This document shows, piece by piece, positions 8,642 to 17,385 of a stretch of 64,000 nucleotides of DNA (its first letter is position 1; every line of letters begins with the position of its first letter). Source of the stretch: Roseibium sp. HPY-6 (GTDB lineage Bacteria > Pseudomonadota > Alphaproteobacteria > Rhizobiales > Stappiaceae); NCBI RefSeq assembly GCF_040530035.1, contig NZ_JBEWCD010000003.1:620001-684000 (forward strand), in the 5' to 3' direction. The translations under genes were made by a program, and so were the position numbers. Below the pieces are notes generated by a model. That model was not told where the DNA came from. It saw only the letters and a list, made by a program, of their open reading frames with translations, and ran no database searches.

Positions 8642-9364
8642 TCACTCGGCGGATTCGGTTGCAACCAGTTTCCAGTTCGGGTCACGCGTGTTGGTGTCGC
8701 GCGCGAAGGTCCAGATATCGACCACTTCCGAAACCTTCGCGGGGTCGCCATCGACAACCTCGCCGGCCTTGTCACGCGTGGCAGAAATAAGCTGGCTGTG
8801 GATTTTGACGGTGACCTGGGCGATCGAGCCTTTCAACGCCGCTTCGACGATTTCCGACTTGTCGATGCCGACAAACGTCGACTCAATCGTTTCGCCCCTC
8901 TTCTCACGGTCTTCAATGGCAGACACGAAGCCTTCGTAGACTTCCGGAGACAGAAGGTTGCTAAGCGCTTTCTTGTCGCCGTCAGCAAATGCCATCACGA
9001 TCATTTCGTAGGCGGCCCTGGCGCCGCCGAGGAATTCCTCGGGTTCGAAACTGCGGTCGACAGAGAGGATCTGCTTCAGTGCGCTGTTGAGCGCGGACCC
9101 TTCCGGCGCAACTTTGTCGATCACCACGTCGCCGCCATGGGGCTGCTCCGCAACGGAATCCGTCGGCTGGTCTGTCTGGTTTGGAAGCGGGATCACATTG
9201 TCCTGTCCATTGGACTGCTCATTTGGCTGTTCAGGCTTGGAATAGGGATCGAACGGCGGTCGCTCATTGCCGGTTCGTTTGCCGAGGACGGATCTCAGTC
9301 TGAACAGAATAAACACTGCGAGCCCCATCAGGACGAGGTTTAGTGGGTCGAAAATTTCATTCAT
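8642..9364 (-). CDS. Tim44/TimA-like protein
   Basis: A 240-residue protein of the bacterial Tim44 family. It has one N-terminal hydrophobic segment (LNLVLMGLAVFILFRLRSVLG), a Pro/Gln/Asn-rich linker (about 35-75), and a C-terminal Tim44-like domain with FLGGARAAYEMIVMAFADGD and VDIWTFARDTNTRDPNWKLV, the latter being the family's conserved end. In mitochondria Tim44 tethers the import motor. The alphaproteobacterial relatives are inner-membrane proteins of unclear role. It heads the minus-strand operon with mltA, smr and xre, and is divergent from fxsA. The 257-base gap between them must hold both promoters. Confidence 0.92.
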   Translation of the reverse strand: MNEIFDPLNLVLMGLAVFILFRLRSVLGKRTGNERPPFDPYSKPEQPNEQSNGQDNVIPLPNQTDQPTDSVAEQPHGGDVVIDKVAPEGSALNSALKQILSVDRSFEPEEFLGGARAAYEMIVMAFADGDKKALSNLLSPEVYEGFVSAIEDREKRGETIESTFVGIDKSEIVEAALKGSIAQVTVKIHSQLISATRDKAGEVVDGDPAKVSEVVDIWTFARDTNTRDPNWKLVATESAE

Positions 9365-9621
9365 CTTACGTTCCGGCTACCCTTTGGAGGCAATTGAAGC
9401 CGCCTTTTGCATGTTCAGCTGCGTACTGTCCGCACTCGATATCTTTCACCTACTTATTTAGGGGGTTCTTGAACCAGCATCCAGACCCGAGGGCAAGAGT
9501 GAAATTTTTGCAATGATTATCTTTCCTGCATGCGCCTGCTCGCATTTTTGTGAGCGAATGTCTAGGTTATAGGTCAATACGCTAGTTATGACGAAACAGC
9601 TTATCAGACGATGGAGGTCCC

Positions 9622-10143
9622 GTGGGACTTTATATCATTGCTGCCATCATTTTGCTGCCCCTGATTGAAATCGCGGTTTTCATCTGGGTCGGCGGGCTGA
9701 TCGGTGTTCTGCCGACGATTCTCCTGACTGTGATCACGGCGATGGCCGGCACGATCATGCTTCGCCAGCAGGGCCTGTCCTTGCTCATGCGCATGCAGAG
9801 CGAGCTGGACGCGGGGCGTGCGCCGGGCAACGAGGTGATGCAAGGCGCAATGATTGTTCTGGCAAGCATTTTTCTGCTCATACCGGGATTTGTGACCGAC
9901 GCCGTCGGCCTGCTGCTCTTTGTTCCGCCGGTCCGCGCAGCGCTCGCGAACTTTATCATCGCCCGCTCGAACGTTGTGATCGTGCAGGGCGGGGCGGCCC
10001 GCAACCGGTCTGATGAGGGTGTTGTCGACCTTGATCAGGGCGACTGGTCGGAAAAGGAAGAGCATCCGTCTGAGGGAACAGGCGGCAGTGGTCAGCCGAG
10101 GATCAGTCCGTGGCAGGATGGCCCCAACGACGCAAAGCCCTGA
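9622..10143 (+). CDS. fxsA: FxsA-family membrane protein
   Basis: A 173-residue cytoplasmic-membrane protein. Family features are the N-terminal segment with LLPLIEIAVFIWVGGLIG, the loop GTIMLRQQGLS, the amphipathic stretch with LDAGRAPGNEVMQGAMIVLAS, and the second pair of segments ending LIPGFVTDAVGLLLFVPPVR. In E. coli FxsA (SuppF) overproduction relieves phage F exclusion; its cellular role is unknown. The C-terminal 50 residues are acidic and low in complexity. The start is GTG at 9622 with GGAGG 5 bases upstream. The acyltransferase that follows is 230 bases away and has its own leader, so fxsA is probably monocistronic here. Confidence 0.92.
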   Translation: MGLYIIAAIILLPLIEIAVFIWVGGLIGVLPTILLTVITAMAGTIMLRQQGLSLLMRMQSELDAGRAPGNEVMQGAMIVLASIFLLIPGFVTDAVGLLLFVPPVRAALANFIIARSNVVIVQGGAARNRSDEGVVDLDQGDWSEKEEHPSEGTGGSGQPRISPWQDGPNDAKP

Positions 10144-10372
10144 TCAAGCTCTTTCAGCTGCACCTTTGCGATCCGGATACGGCGACAAGCTCTTGGACGA
10201 CAGACCATCTCGGAACTTTCCATTTCTATCCTTCATGACGGCAGAAGCGCCGATCTGGAATTTGCCGGGTCACTAAAACGTGACAGGGGCTGTATGCGTA
10301 ATATTTACCAGTTGAGGTTAGGCCTGACGCTTATTCTGCGGCGAAAGCCGCCTGGAGCGGAAGGTGCGAACC

Positions 10373-11404
10373 ATGAAGGCTGGGCGCGTTGACTGGGTCG
10401 ATACGGCCAAGGGCATCTGCATCATTTTCGTTGTGATGATGCACTCGGTGCTGGGTGTCGAGGCCGCCGCCGGCGGAACGGGCTGGATGCATACCATCGT
10501 CGCGTTCGCCGCACCGTTCCGGATGCCGGATTTCTTCCTGATCTCCGGCCTGTTCCTCGCCAACGTCATCACACGCGACTGGAAGCTCTATCTCGACCGG
10601 AAGGTCGTTCATTTCGCCTATTTTTACGTTTTGTGGATGACGATCCAGTTTGCAGTGAAGGCACCTGTTTTCATGGGGGATCTCGGGGCTGCGGGCACGC
10701 TGGAATTCTATTTCCTCAGCTTCGTTCAGCCTTTTGGCACATTGTGGTTCATCTACATGCTGCCGGTCTTCTTCCTCGTCTGCAAACTGGCACATGATTG
10801 TCGCGTCCCCTGGCAGCTGATGCTGGCCGCCGGTGCACTTCTTCAGATCGCTCCGATCCATACCGGATGGCTGCTTGTCGACGAGTTCGCGTCGCGGTTC
10901 GTCTATTTCTACGCCGGCTACATTTTTGCCCCGCAGATTTTCAAGCTCGCCGACTGGGCACGCGAGCGTATCAATGTCAGTCTCGCCTACCTCATCGGCT
11001 GGGGGATCGTGAACGGCGGCCTTGTCTATCTCGGCTGGGCGCACCTGCCGGGGATCGCCCTGGCGCTCGGGGCGGCCGGTGCAGCGGCGATCATCCTGAC
11101 CAGCGCGCTGATCGTCAAAGCCGGCCAGATGAATTTCCTGCGCCATTTCGGCGAGAATTCCATCGTCATCTATCTCGCGTTTTTCTTCCCGATGGGTGTC
11201 ACGCGCGTCGTCCTCTTGAAGCTCGGTATTTTCGATACAGGCACGGCTTCCCTGATCGTGACCATCGTTGCCTGTGTCAGCCCGATGATCCTCTTCTGGA
11301 TGATCCGCATGACCAATCTGGGCTGGTTCCTGTTCAAGCGGCCGGAATGGGCTTATCTCGGCGGCACGTTTGGCAGGAAAAACCAACCGCAGGCGGCTGA
11401 GTGA
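10373..11404 (+). CDS. Acyltransferase family 3 (OafA/WecH-like) integral membrane protein
   Basis: A 343-residue protein with about ten membrane segments. The N-terminus reads VDWVDTAKGICIIFVVMMHS, the family's signature in which the His is the presumed catalytic residue, followed by FRMPDFFLISGLF, another conserved block. Family members O- or N-acylate sugars of lipopolysaccharide, capsule or glucans at the inner membrane; the acceptor here cannot be told. I prefer ATG at 10373, with GGAAGG eight bases upstream, over a GTG at 10364. A short stem (GTCAC-N6-GTGAC) lies at 10272-10287 in the leader. There are no sugar-biosynthesis genes beside it, so it is an orphan acylase. Confidence 0.9.
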   Translation: MKAGRVDWVDTAKGICIIFVVMMHSVLGVEAAAGGTGWMHTIVAFAAPFRMPDFFLISGLFLANVITRDWKLYLDRKVVHFAYFYVLWMTIQFAVKAPVFMGDLGAAGTLEFYFLSFVQPFGTLWFIYMLPVFFLVCKLAHDCRVPWQLMLAAGALLQIAPIHTGWLLVDEFASRFVYFYAGYIFAPQIFKLADWARERINVSLAYLIGWGIVNGGLVYLGWAHLPGIALALGAAGAAAIILTSALIVKAGQMNFLRHFGENSIVIYLAFFFPMGVTRVVLLKLGIFDTGTASLIVTIVACVSPMILFWMIRMTNLGWFLFKRPEWAYLGGTFGRKNQPQAAE

Positions 11405-11421
11405 CAAGTCGGCCAGGAGGT

Positions 11422-11451
11422 GTCTGAAGGCGTCTGAAGGCGTCTGGGGGC
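11422..11451 (+). repeat. Three tandem copies of a 10-bp unit
   Basis: The unit GTCTGAAGGC occurs twice and is followed by GTCTGGGGGC, directly after the acyltransferase stop. It is too short and without spacers to be anything other than a small slippage repeat. Confidence 0.8.
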
Positions 11452-11539
11452 TTTTCTGGAAACGCGCCGAGGGGTAGGGTGCGTGACATCGGGGGAGTTC
11501 GGTCCTCCGGTCCCTGCCTCTTGTCGGACATTCAGAAAA

Positions 11540-12007
11540 ATGAGCGAAATTGAAGCCAGCCTAGCACGCTTGGGAATCGAGCTGCCACCAGCCCCTCCTG
11601 CCCTTGGAAACTTTGCACCTTATCTTGTCGATGGGTCTTTGCTGTATATTTCGGGTCAGATCTCGGCAGACTTGCAAGGTAAGCCAATCACCGGGAAAGT
11701 TGGAAGTGAGCAAACCCTCGAGCATGGGTACGAAGCGGCACGCTATTGCGCTATCAACCTGCTTGCACGTGCAAAGGCGGCGCTTGGGGATCTCGAGCGC
11801 ATAGAAAGGCTTATCAAGCTTGGCGCATTTGTGAATGCGACACCTGACTTTGCCCAACATCCCAAGGTGGTCAACGGTGCTTCGGATCTGATGACCGAGG
11901 TCTTGGGACGGAAAAAGGCAAATCACGTTCGCTTTGCGGTCGGCAGCAGCAGCCTGCCGTCCAATGCCAGCGTGGAAGTCGAAGCCGTCTTCCGTTTTCG
12001 TGAATAG
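11540..12007 (+). CDS. RidA (YjgF/YER057c/UK114) family protein
   Basis: A 155-residue member of the Rid superfamily, in the longer-N-terminus group: IEASLARLGIELPPAP, then GNFAPYLVDGSLLYISGQI and the C-terminal HVRFAVGSSSLPSNASVEVEAVFRF. RidA proteins deaminate reactive enamine/imine intermediates. The usual catalytic Arg position near the C-terminus appears as HVRFAVG, so imine deaminase activity is possible. The start at ATG 11540 is chosen because family homology begins there, although the frame is open to 11483. The ribosome binding site is weak. Codon use is more A+T-rich than in polA downstream, perhaps a sign of separate ancestry. Confidence 0.85.
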   Translation: MSEIEASLARLGIELPPAPPALGNFAPYLVDGSLLYISGQISADLQGKPITGKVGSEQTLEHGYEAARYCAINLLARAKAALGDLERIERLIKLGAFVNATPDFAQHPKVVNGASDLMTEVLGRKKANHVRFAVGSSSLPSNASVEVEAVFRFRE

Positions 12008-12082
12008 CAGTCAAAGCCCGATCCGGGTTGTTGTCCTGCAACGGGTATAATTTAAATCTTCCCTCACTGACCTACTCGGGGC

Positions 12083-15058
12083 ATGATCCGCGCCATGTCG
12101 ACGCAAGATTCCTCCTCCGCCCTCACCGCTGACGACCACCTCATTCTGGTCGACGGTTCCACCTTCATTTTCCGCGCTTATCACGCATTGCCACCGCTGA
12201 CGCGCAAACCTGACGGTCTCCCCGTGGGCGCCGTTTCCGGTTTCTGCAACATGCTCTGGAAGCTGCTGCAGGAAGGACTTACGCCGGAAGAGGGTGACGA
12301 ACCGACGCATTTCGCGGTGATCTTTGATCACTCGTCGAAGACATTCCGGAACAGCATCTACTCCGATTACAAGGCGAACCGGCCCGAACCGCCGGAAGAC
12401 CTTGTTCCGCAATTCGGTCTGATCCGCGAGGCGACGCGTGCGTTTTCCGTGCCGTGTATCGAGCAGGAAGGCTTTGAGGCCGACGACCTGATTGCCACCT
12501 ATGCCCGCCAGGCTGCCGACATGGGTGCCCAGGTTACGATCGTCTCCGGCGACAAGGACCTGATGCAGCTGATCGGGCCCAGGGTCGGCATGATCGATAC
12601 GATGAAAAACAAGGTTTTCGGCGAGCCGGAAGTCTTTGAAAAATTCGGTGTCGGCCCGGACAAGGTGATCGAGGTGCAGTCGCTCGCCGGGGACAGCGTC
12701 GACAATGTCCCGGGCGTTCCGGGGATCGGATTGAAAACCGCAGCGCTTCTGATCAATGAGTTTGGAGACCTTGAAGCGCTCCTTGCTCAGGCCGAAACCA
12801 TCAAGCAGAAGAAGCGCCGCGAAAACCTCATTGAATTTGCCGATCAGGCACGCGTGTCGAAAGAGCTGGTTACGCTCAAGCAGGACGTGCCGGTTGAAGT
12901 CCCGGTCGCGCATCTGACAGTGACCGAGGTTGACGGTCCTAAGGCGGTCGGGTTCCTGAAGGCGATGGGTTTCAGCACGCTGACCAAGCGTGTTGCGGAA
13001 GAGACCGGGGCAGAACTCACTGCTGTCGAACCTACCGAGTTCCAGGTGCCGGGTTGGGACGTTCCCGATCAGAAGGGCCGCATGGTTGAGCGTGCAGAAG
13101 CGTCGACCGGTTCGACATCTGCGGCGGGGGACATCGCTGGCGCTGAGGGCATGATGGTGCCGCAGACCGTTGCCGATGCGCGCGTCGAAAGCGTCAAGGC
13201 AATCCCGATTGATTCAGACGCCTATGAGACGGTGACGACCGTCGAACGCCTGAAGGAATGGTGCGATGCGGCCTTCGAGAAGGGTTATGTCGCCTTCGAC
13301 ACCGAAACCACATCGCTTGATGCCATGCAGGCCGATCTCGTCGGCCTGTCACTTTCGTGCGAGCCGGGCAAGGCCTGCTATGTACCGCTCGCGCATGTGG
13401 ATGGCGAAGGTGATCTTCTTGGCGGCGGCGGTTTGCTGCCGGACCAGATCCCGCTGAAAGAGGCTCTGGAGGTCCTGAAGTCGATGCTGGAGGACAGGGC
13501 CGTCCTGAAGATCGCACAAAACCTCAAATACGACTGGCTGGTGATGACACGCTACGGCATCGACATCGGCCCCTACGACGACACCATGCAGCTTTCCTAT
13601 ACCGTTGATGCGGGCAAGGGTGGCAACGGCATGGACGAGCTGTCCGAACGCTGGCTCGGTCACAAGCCGATTCCGTTCAAGGAAGTCTGCGGATCCGGCA
13701 AGTCGATGATCACCTTCGACAAGGTTCCGATCGACAAGGCAACCGCATATGCGGCCGAGGATGCGGACGTCACATTGCGCCTTTGGCTGATTCTGAAGCC
13801 ACGGCTTGCCAGCGACCGGATGGCGACCGTTTATGAGACGCTGGAACGGCCGATGGTGCCTGTATTGGCGCGCATGGAAAAACGCGGCATTTCGGTCGAC
13901 CGGCAGATGCTATCGCGGCTCTCGGGCGACTTCGCGCAAGGCATGGCGGGGCTGGAATCGGAAATTTACGAGCTGGCCGGCGAAAACTTCAATATCGGCT
14001 CGCCCAAGCAGCTTGGCGACATCCTCTTCGGCAAGATGGGATTGCCCGGCGGCAAGAAAACCAAGACAGGCGCCTGGTCGACGTCAGCTCAGGTTTTGGA
14101 GGATCTGGCAGCGGAAGGTCATGAATTGCCGTCGAAGATCGTTGCCTGGCGCCAGCTCTCCAAGCTGAAATCCACCTACTCGGACGCGCTGCCCGGTTAC
14201 GTCAATCCGGAAACGGGCCGTGTTCACACGTCTTATGCGCTCGCGGCGACAACGACAGGGCGCTTGTCGTCTTCCGAACCGAACCTTCAGAACATTCCGG
14301 TCAGGACCGAGGAAGGCCGCAAGATCCGCCAGGCATTCGTGTCTACCAAGGGCCACAAGCTTGTTTCCGCCGACTACAGCCAGATCGAATTGCGGGTGCT
14401 TGCGCACATGGCCGATATCCCGCAGCTGAAAAAGGCATTCGAAGACGGGCTCGACATTCATGCCATGACGGCAAGCGAAATGTTCGGAACGCCGATAGAA
14501 GGCATGGATCCGATGGTCCGCCGCCAGGCCAAGGCCATCAATTTCGGCATCATCTACGGCATTTCAGCCTTCGGCCTTGCCAATCAGCTCGGGATTTCGC
14601 GCGGCGAAGCCGGCGATTACATCAAGACTTATTTCGAGCGCTTCCCGGGCATTCGTGACTATATGGAAGCGACAAAGAAGCAGGTCCATGCGGACGGCTA
14701 CGTCAACACGATCTTCGGCCGAAAGGCGCATTATCCGGACGTGAACACCAAGAACCCGAACATGCGCTCCTTCTATGAGCGTGCGGCCATCAATGCGCCG
14801 ATCCAGGGATCGGCGGCCGATATCCTGCGCCGCGCCATGGTGCGCATGGAAGACAGGCTGGCAGACGCAAAACTCGATGCTCAGATGCTGCTTCAGGTGC
14901 ACGACGAACTGATCTTCGAAGTGCCCGATGCCCAGGTGGATGACACTCTGCCGGTGATCCGTGACGTGATGGAAAACGCCTGCGATCCTGTGCTGAAACT
15001 GTCCGTTCCGCTGAAAGTGGATGCCCGGGCCGCTGACAACTGGGACGAGGCGCACTAG
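12083..15058 (+). CDS. polA: DNA polymerase I
   Basis: A 991-residue polymerase with all three domains. The N-terminal 5'-3' exonuclease begins DGSTFIFRAYHALPP and contains the SGDKDLMQL and SLAGDSVDNVPGVPGIG blocks. The 3'-5' proofreading domain has FDTETTS, with Asp406 and Glu408 intact. The polymerase domain has motif A DYSQIELRVLAH (from Asp764), motif B RRQAKAINFGIIYGIS (from about 813) and motif C QVHDELIFEV (from 938). It acts in Okazaki-fragment processing and excision repair. Two possible ATGs (12083 and 12095) differ by four residues. The gene is preceded by 75 bases of non-coding sequence after the RidA gene and followed by a repeat-rich gap. Confidence 0.98.
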   Translation: MIRAMSTQDSSSALTADDHLILVDGSTFIFRAYHALPPLTRKPDGLPVGAVSGFCNMLWKLLQEGLTPEEGDEPTHFAVIFDHSSKTFRNSIYSDYKANRPEPPEDLVPQFGLIREATRAFSVPCIEQEGFEADDLIATYARQAADMGAQVTIVSGDKDLMQLIGPRVGMIDTMKNKVFGEPEVFEKFGVGPDKVIEVQSLAGDSVDNVPGVPGIGLKTAALLINEFGDLEALLAQAETIKQKKRRENLIEFADQARVSKELVTLKQDVPVEVPVAHLTVTEVDGPKAVGFLKAMGFSTLTKRVAEETGAELTAVEPTEFQVPGWDVPDQKGRMVERAEASTGSTSAAGDIAGAEGMMVPQTVADARVESVKAIPIDSDAYETVTTVERLKEWCDAAFEKGYVAFDTETTSLDAMQADLVGLSLSCEPGKACYVPLAHVDGEGDLLGGGGLLPDQIPLKEALEVLKSMLEDRAVLKIAQNLKYDWLVMTRYGIDIGPYDDTMQLSYTVDAGKGGNGMDELSERWLGHKPIPFKEVCGSGKSMITFDKVPIDKATAYAAEDADVTLRLWLILKPRLASDRMATVYETLERPMVPVLARMEKRGISVDRQMLSRLSGDFAQGMAGLESEIYELAGENFNIGSPKQLGDILFGKMGLPGGKKTKTGAWSTSAQVLEDLAAEGHELPSKIVAWRQLSKLKSTYSDALPGYVNPETGRVHTSYALAATTTGRLSSSEPNLQNIPVRTEEGRKIRQAFVSTKGHKLVSADYSQIELRVLAHMADIPQLKKAFEDGLDIHAMTASEMFGTPIEGMDPMVRRQAKAINFGIIYGISAFGLANQLGISRGEAGDYIKTYFERFPGIRDYMEATKKQVHADGYVNTIFGRKAHYPDVNTKNPNMRSFYERAAINAPIQGSAADILRRAMVRMEDRLADAKLDAQMLLQVHDELIFEVPDAQVDDTLPVIRDVMENACDPVLKLSVPLKVDARAADNWDEAH

Positions 15059-15089
15059 AGAAAGCGCCAGCTCTCACATGCACGCGCCG

Positions 15090-15108
15090 CCCCGGACCTG
15101 ATCCGGGG
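15090..15108. repeat. REP-like palindrome, copy 1
   Basis: CCCCGGA-CCTGA-TCCGGGG, a 7-bp perfect stem with a CCTGA loop. The same core, CCGG-x-CCTGA-TCCGG, recurs at about 45159-45173, and a complementary version (TCAGG loop) lies at 15328-15346. Confidence 0.75.
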
Positions 15109-15145
15109 CCAAGGCCATCCTTGCAAGCTAAGGGCTTGGAAAGGT

Positions 15146-15250
15146 GTCATCCCGGTTTGGCGCGTAGCGTCAAGACCGGGATCCAGTACCTCTGTGTGCA
15201 CTAGGCTAAAGGACATGCGTTTACTGGATTCCTGGCTGCGCAGGAATGAC
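15146..15250. repeat. 105-bp composite palindromic element with GTCAT...ATGAC ends
   Basis: Outer ends GTCAT (15146-15150) and ATGAC (15246-15250) are inverted. Inside are ATCCCGGT/ACCGGGAT (15149-15156 with 15175-15182), ATCCAGTA/TACTGGAT (15181-15188 with 15222-15229) and ATTCCTG/CAGGAAT (15228-15234 with 15241-15247). This nested layout is typical of small dispersed non-coding repeats in alphaproteobacterial genomes. No open reading frame of note lies within it. Confidence 0.7.
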
Positions 15251-15327
15251 AAGAAAAAGACTGTTGCGAACTCTCGGAGCGGCGCGATCGGAGATCACCC
15301 AAGCCTTAAACTCCAACGCGTCCAGGT

Positions 15328-15346
15328 TCCGGGTCAGGCCCGGGAC
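15328..15346. repeat. REP-like palindrome, copy 2 (inverted orientation)
   Basis: TTCCGGG-TCAGG-CCCGGGA reads as a stem of CCGGG-type arms around TCAGG, the complement of the CCTGA loop in copy 1. It lies just past the cyclase stop codon. Confidence 0.6.
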
Positions 15347-15362
15347 AGCGCAGGGTCAAAGG

Positions 15363-16187
15363 TCAAACCATTGCCATCACCCGGGACGGCCCGCCGGTGC
15401 CGCCCTGGAATTTCGGTGCCCCGACGATCAGAGTTGCCCCCTTTGCCGGAAGCGCATCGAGATTGGCGATGCATTCGATGCCCCAGCGGTTGCTCGGCAA
15501 CCATGCGTAATGGACCGCGAAATCAGGCGACGGGCCGAAATCGAGGGACAGCGTGTCGACGGCAAGACCGACAACATTGGCCTCTTCCATCAGCATTTGC
15601 GCGGCTTCCAGATGGAAGCCCGGGAAATGCATCACCCCGTTTTCATCGGCATTGCGGAACTTGTCGGTTGGAACCTGAATGTCCCAGCCGGAATTCATGG
15701 CCACGCAAGCGCCGTCTGGAATCTCGCCATTGGCGGAAATCCAAGCCTTGAGGTCGTCCGGCGTGACCTGAGCGTCGTCGTTCTCGGTCGCTTTTGACTT
15801 GATGTCCACGATGCAAAGCGGCGCGACGAGGTTTTCGACCGGGATTTCCGCGACGGACTGCCCGTCTTCGGAAAAGTGCAGCGGCGCGTCCATGTGCGTG
15901 CCGGTGTGCTCGTTGATGGTCAGGTTGTAGAGATTGAATCCGTCCTTGGCGAAATCGAAGATCTTTTCCTTGAAGAATTGCTGTTCACCGCCATAGGTCG
16001 GAAAGGTCTCGTAAAGCTCATGAGTCATGTCCGTGACCTGCGCTGGCGCTTGCGCCATGGCGGGCATTGCACCGGTCGTGGCCACGGCCGCCGCCGCAAC
16101 GCCGGCGCTCACAGCGGATGCCCTGAAAAAGTCCCGCCGCGACAACATGCGGTTTTTCACGGAATTGATGACGCACAAATCACACAT
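15363..16187 (-). CDS. Tat-exported cyclase-family protein (kynurenine formamidase-like metal hydrolase)
   Basis: A 274-residue protein with a twin-arginine signal (LSRRDFFRAS near residues 15-24, then an Ala-rich hydrophobic core ending AMPAMAQA), so it should be exported folded. The mature part has the cyclase-family zinc motif HTGTHMDAPLHF and a later FPGFHLEAAQMLMEE segment. The family includes kynurenine formamidase and polyketide cyclase-like hydrolases; the substrate here is unknown, and export argues against tryptophan catabolism in the cytosol. The start is ATG 16185-16187 with GGAAGG upstream. It lies 125 bases behind the LysR gene on the same strand and may be controlled by it. Confidence 0.88.
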   Translation of the reverse strand: MCDLCVINSVKNRMLSRRDFFRASAVSAGVAAAAVATTGAMPAMAQAPAQVTDMTHELYETFPTYGGEQQFFKEKIFDFAKDGFNLYNLTINEHTGTHMDAPLHFSEDGQSVAEIPVENLVAPLCIVDIKSKATENDDAQVTPDDLKAWISANGEIPDGACVAMNSGWDIQVPTDKFRNADENGVMHFPGFHLEAAQMLMEEANVVGLAVDTLSLDFGPSPDFAVHYAWLPSNRWGIECIANLDALPAKGATLIVGAPKFQGGTGGPSRVMAMV

Positions 16188-16312
16188 GACAGATCCTTCC
16201 GACAGTTAACCGGGGGAATGCTGCATGCTTCTAGGTAATTTTGCCAGTCAACAATTCTTTCATTGTTGTGCCGGCAAGGGACGCGCTGCACTGAACTGCG
16301 CTGCTTTCGGCC

Positions 16313-17221
16313 TCAGACGACCCGCAAATCCGGCTGGTTTTTGCCCGCCAGTGCCGAGCGCGGCGCAATGGCGTTGCGCAAAAGCTCGCTCAAATGCTCT
16401 TCCAGATAATCGACGATCGGCGACTGCGCTTTGGAAGGCGTGTAAATGGCGAGTTGCGTTGCCGGAAGCGTTGGAAACCCGTCCTGGTCCTTCAGGAGCT
16501 TGAAGCCTTCCAGTATGGCGCCGGACGGCAGGCAGCAGATACCTGCGCCAGACGTAACGGCCACCTGGGCCGCAGCGACGCTTGTCGTCGTGATCCGCTC
16601 GTACCACTGGCGACCAGCACTTGCGAGCGCGCGGAACGCCAGTTCGCGGAAGGGGCAGGGTTCGGGAAACAGGATCAGTGGCAGGGGATCGCTCAGCGTG
16701 CAGGCATCGCTGACTGCCCAATGCAATTGTTCCTCGACAACGCCTGCCGGTTCGGGCTTCGCCGGGGTGACGAGGGCGATCGCGAGATTGATCTCGTTGG
16801 CCGACAGCATGTCATGCAATGTGGCGCTGTCCGCGACCGTCATTTCAAGTTTGACGTTCGGGTGAATGCGCACGAAGTTGCAGAAGATGGATTGCAGCTG
16901 GCCTGTTGCGAACCACTCGGGCAGACCGACATGAACCGTGCCGGTCAATTCCGGTGCGGACAGCCGCAACCGGGCTTCTTCATGCGATTTCAGGATTTCC
17001 GTCGCATGCTGATAGAGGATGCGTCCGGCAGGCGTCAGGTTCATGGTGCGCGCGGTGCGTTCTATCAGCGGTTTGCCAACCCGCTCTTCAAGGCGGCGAA
17101 GCTGCGTGCTGACGCAGGGTTGCGTGCGGTTAAGCTTGCCGCCTGCATGCGTAACATTACCGGCTTCAGCAACGGCAACGAAGGCTTCGAGTAACTCGAT
17201 ATTGAAACGGCCGATGGTCAT
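16313..17221 (-). CDS. LysR-family transcriptional regulator
   Basis: A 302-residue regulator. The N-terminal winged helix-turn-helix reads NIELLEAFVAVAEAGNVTHAGGKLNRTQPCVSTQLRRLEERVGKPL, which I give only in part: residues about 6-66 hold the DNA-binding domain. The rest is a periplasmic-binding-like effector domain. It is transcribed divergently from the EgtD-like methyltransferase, 164 bases between likely start codons, and lies upstream of the cyclase. LysR proteins usually control the divergent gene, so both the methyltransferase-MFS pair and the cyclase are candidate targets. The co-inducer is unknown. Confidence 0.92.
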   Translation of the reverse strand: MTIGRFNIELLEAFVAVAEAGNVTHAGGKLNRTQPCVSTQLRRLEERVGKPLIERTARTMNLTPAGRILYQHATEILKSHEEARLRLSAPELTGTVHVGLPEWFATGQLQSIFCNFVRIHPNVKLEMTVADSATLHDMLSANEINLAIALVTPAKPEPAGVVEEQLHWAVSDACTLSDPLPLILFPEPCPFRELAFRALASAGRQWYERITTTSVAAAQVAVTSGAGICCLPSGAILEGFKLLKDQDGFPTLPATQLAIYTPSKAQSPIVDYLEEHLSELLRNAIAPRSALAGKNQPDLRVV

Positions 17222-17342
17222 AGTGCGTCATCCCGCCTGTGTCCTGGTCCGGGCTGCGTCCCGGCCGGCATCTCCTCTTGGGCCGGAGCATAACGTTCTA
17301 TTATGAAGTTCTTCAATTATAAATTTTATGTATGGGTAAAAA

Positions 17343-17357
17343 TCCCGTAATTCGGGA
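17343..17357. promoter_or_regulatory. Inverted repeat TCCCG-N5-CGGGA in the LysR/methyltransferase intergenic region
   Basis: Perfect 5-bp arms around TAATT, placed 29 bases before the preferred methyltransferase ATG at 17386 and next to an AT-rich stretch (17297-17330) that could hold divergent promoters. It could be an operator. If the upstream ATG at 17332 were the real start, the repeat would be inside the coding sequence. Confidence 0.4.
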
Positions 17358-17385
17358 ACTCCTCTCATCAAAACGGGTATCCGTC

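Larger units (their letters stand above)
15059..15362. other. 304-base gene-free gap filled with palindromic repeats
   Basis: Between polA and the cyclase, which converge, I see no coding sequence. The gap contains three inverted-repeat elements that are listed separately. It has no insertion-sequence transposase. It probably serves as the transcription end region for both genes. Confidence 0.7.

Noticed and set aside
10331..11407. 358-codon minus-strand frame over the acyltransferase
   Set aside because: It is charged and low in complexity, as expected for the complement of a membrane-protein gene. The plus-strand acyltransferase has clear family motifs.
11422..11451. Tandem 10-bp repeats as a possible CRISPR or iteron array
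   Set aside because: Only three copies, no spacers, no cas or replication genes.
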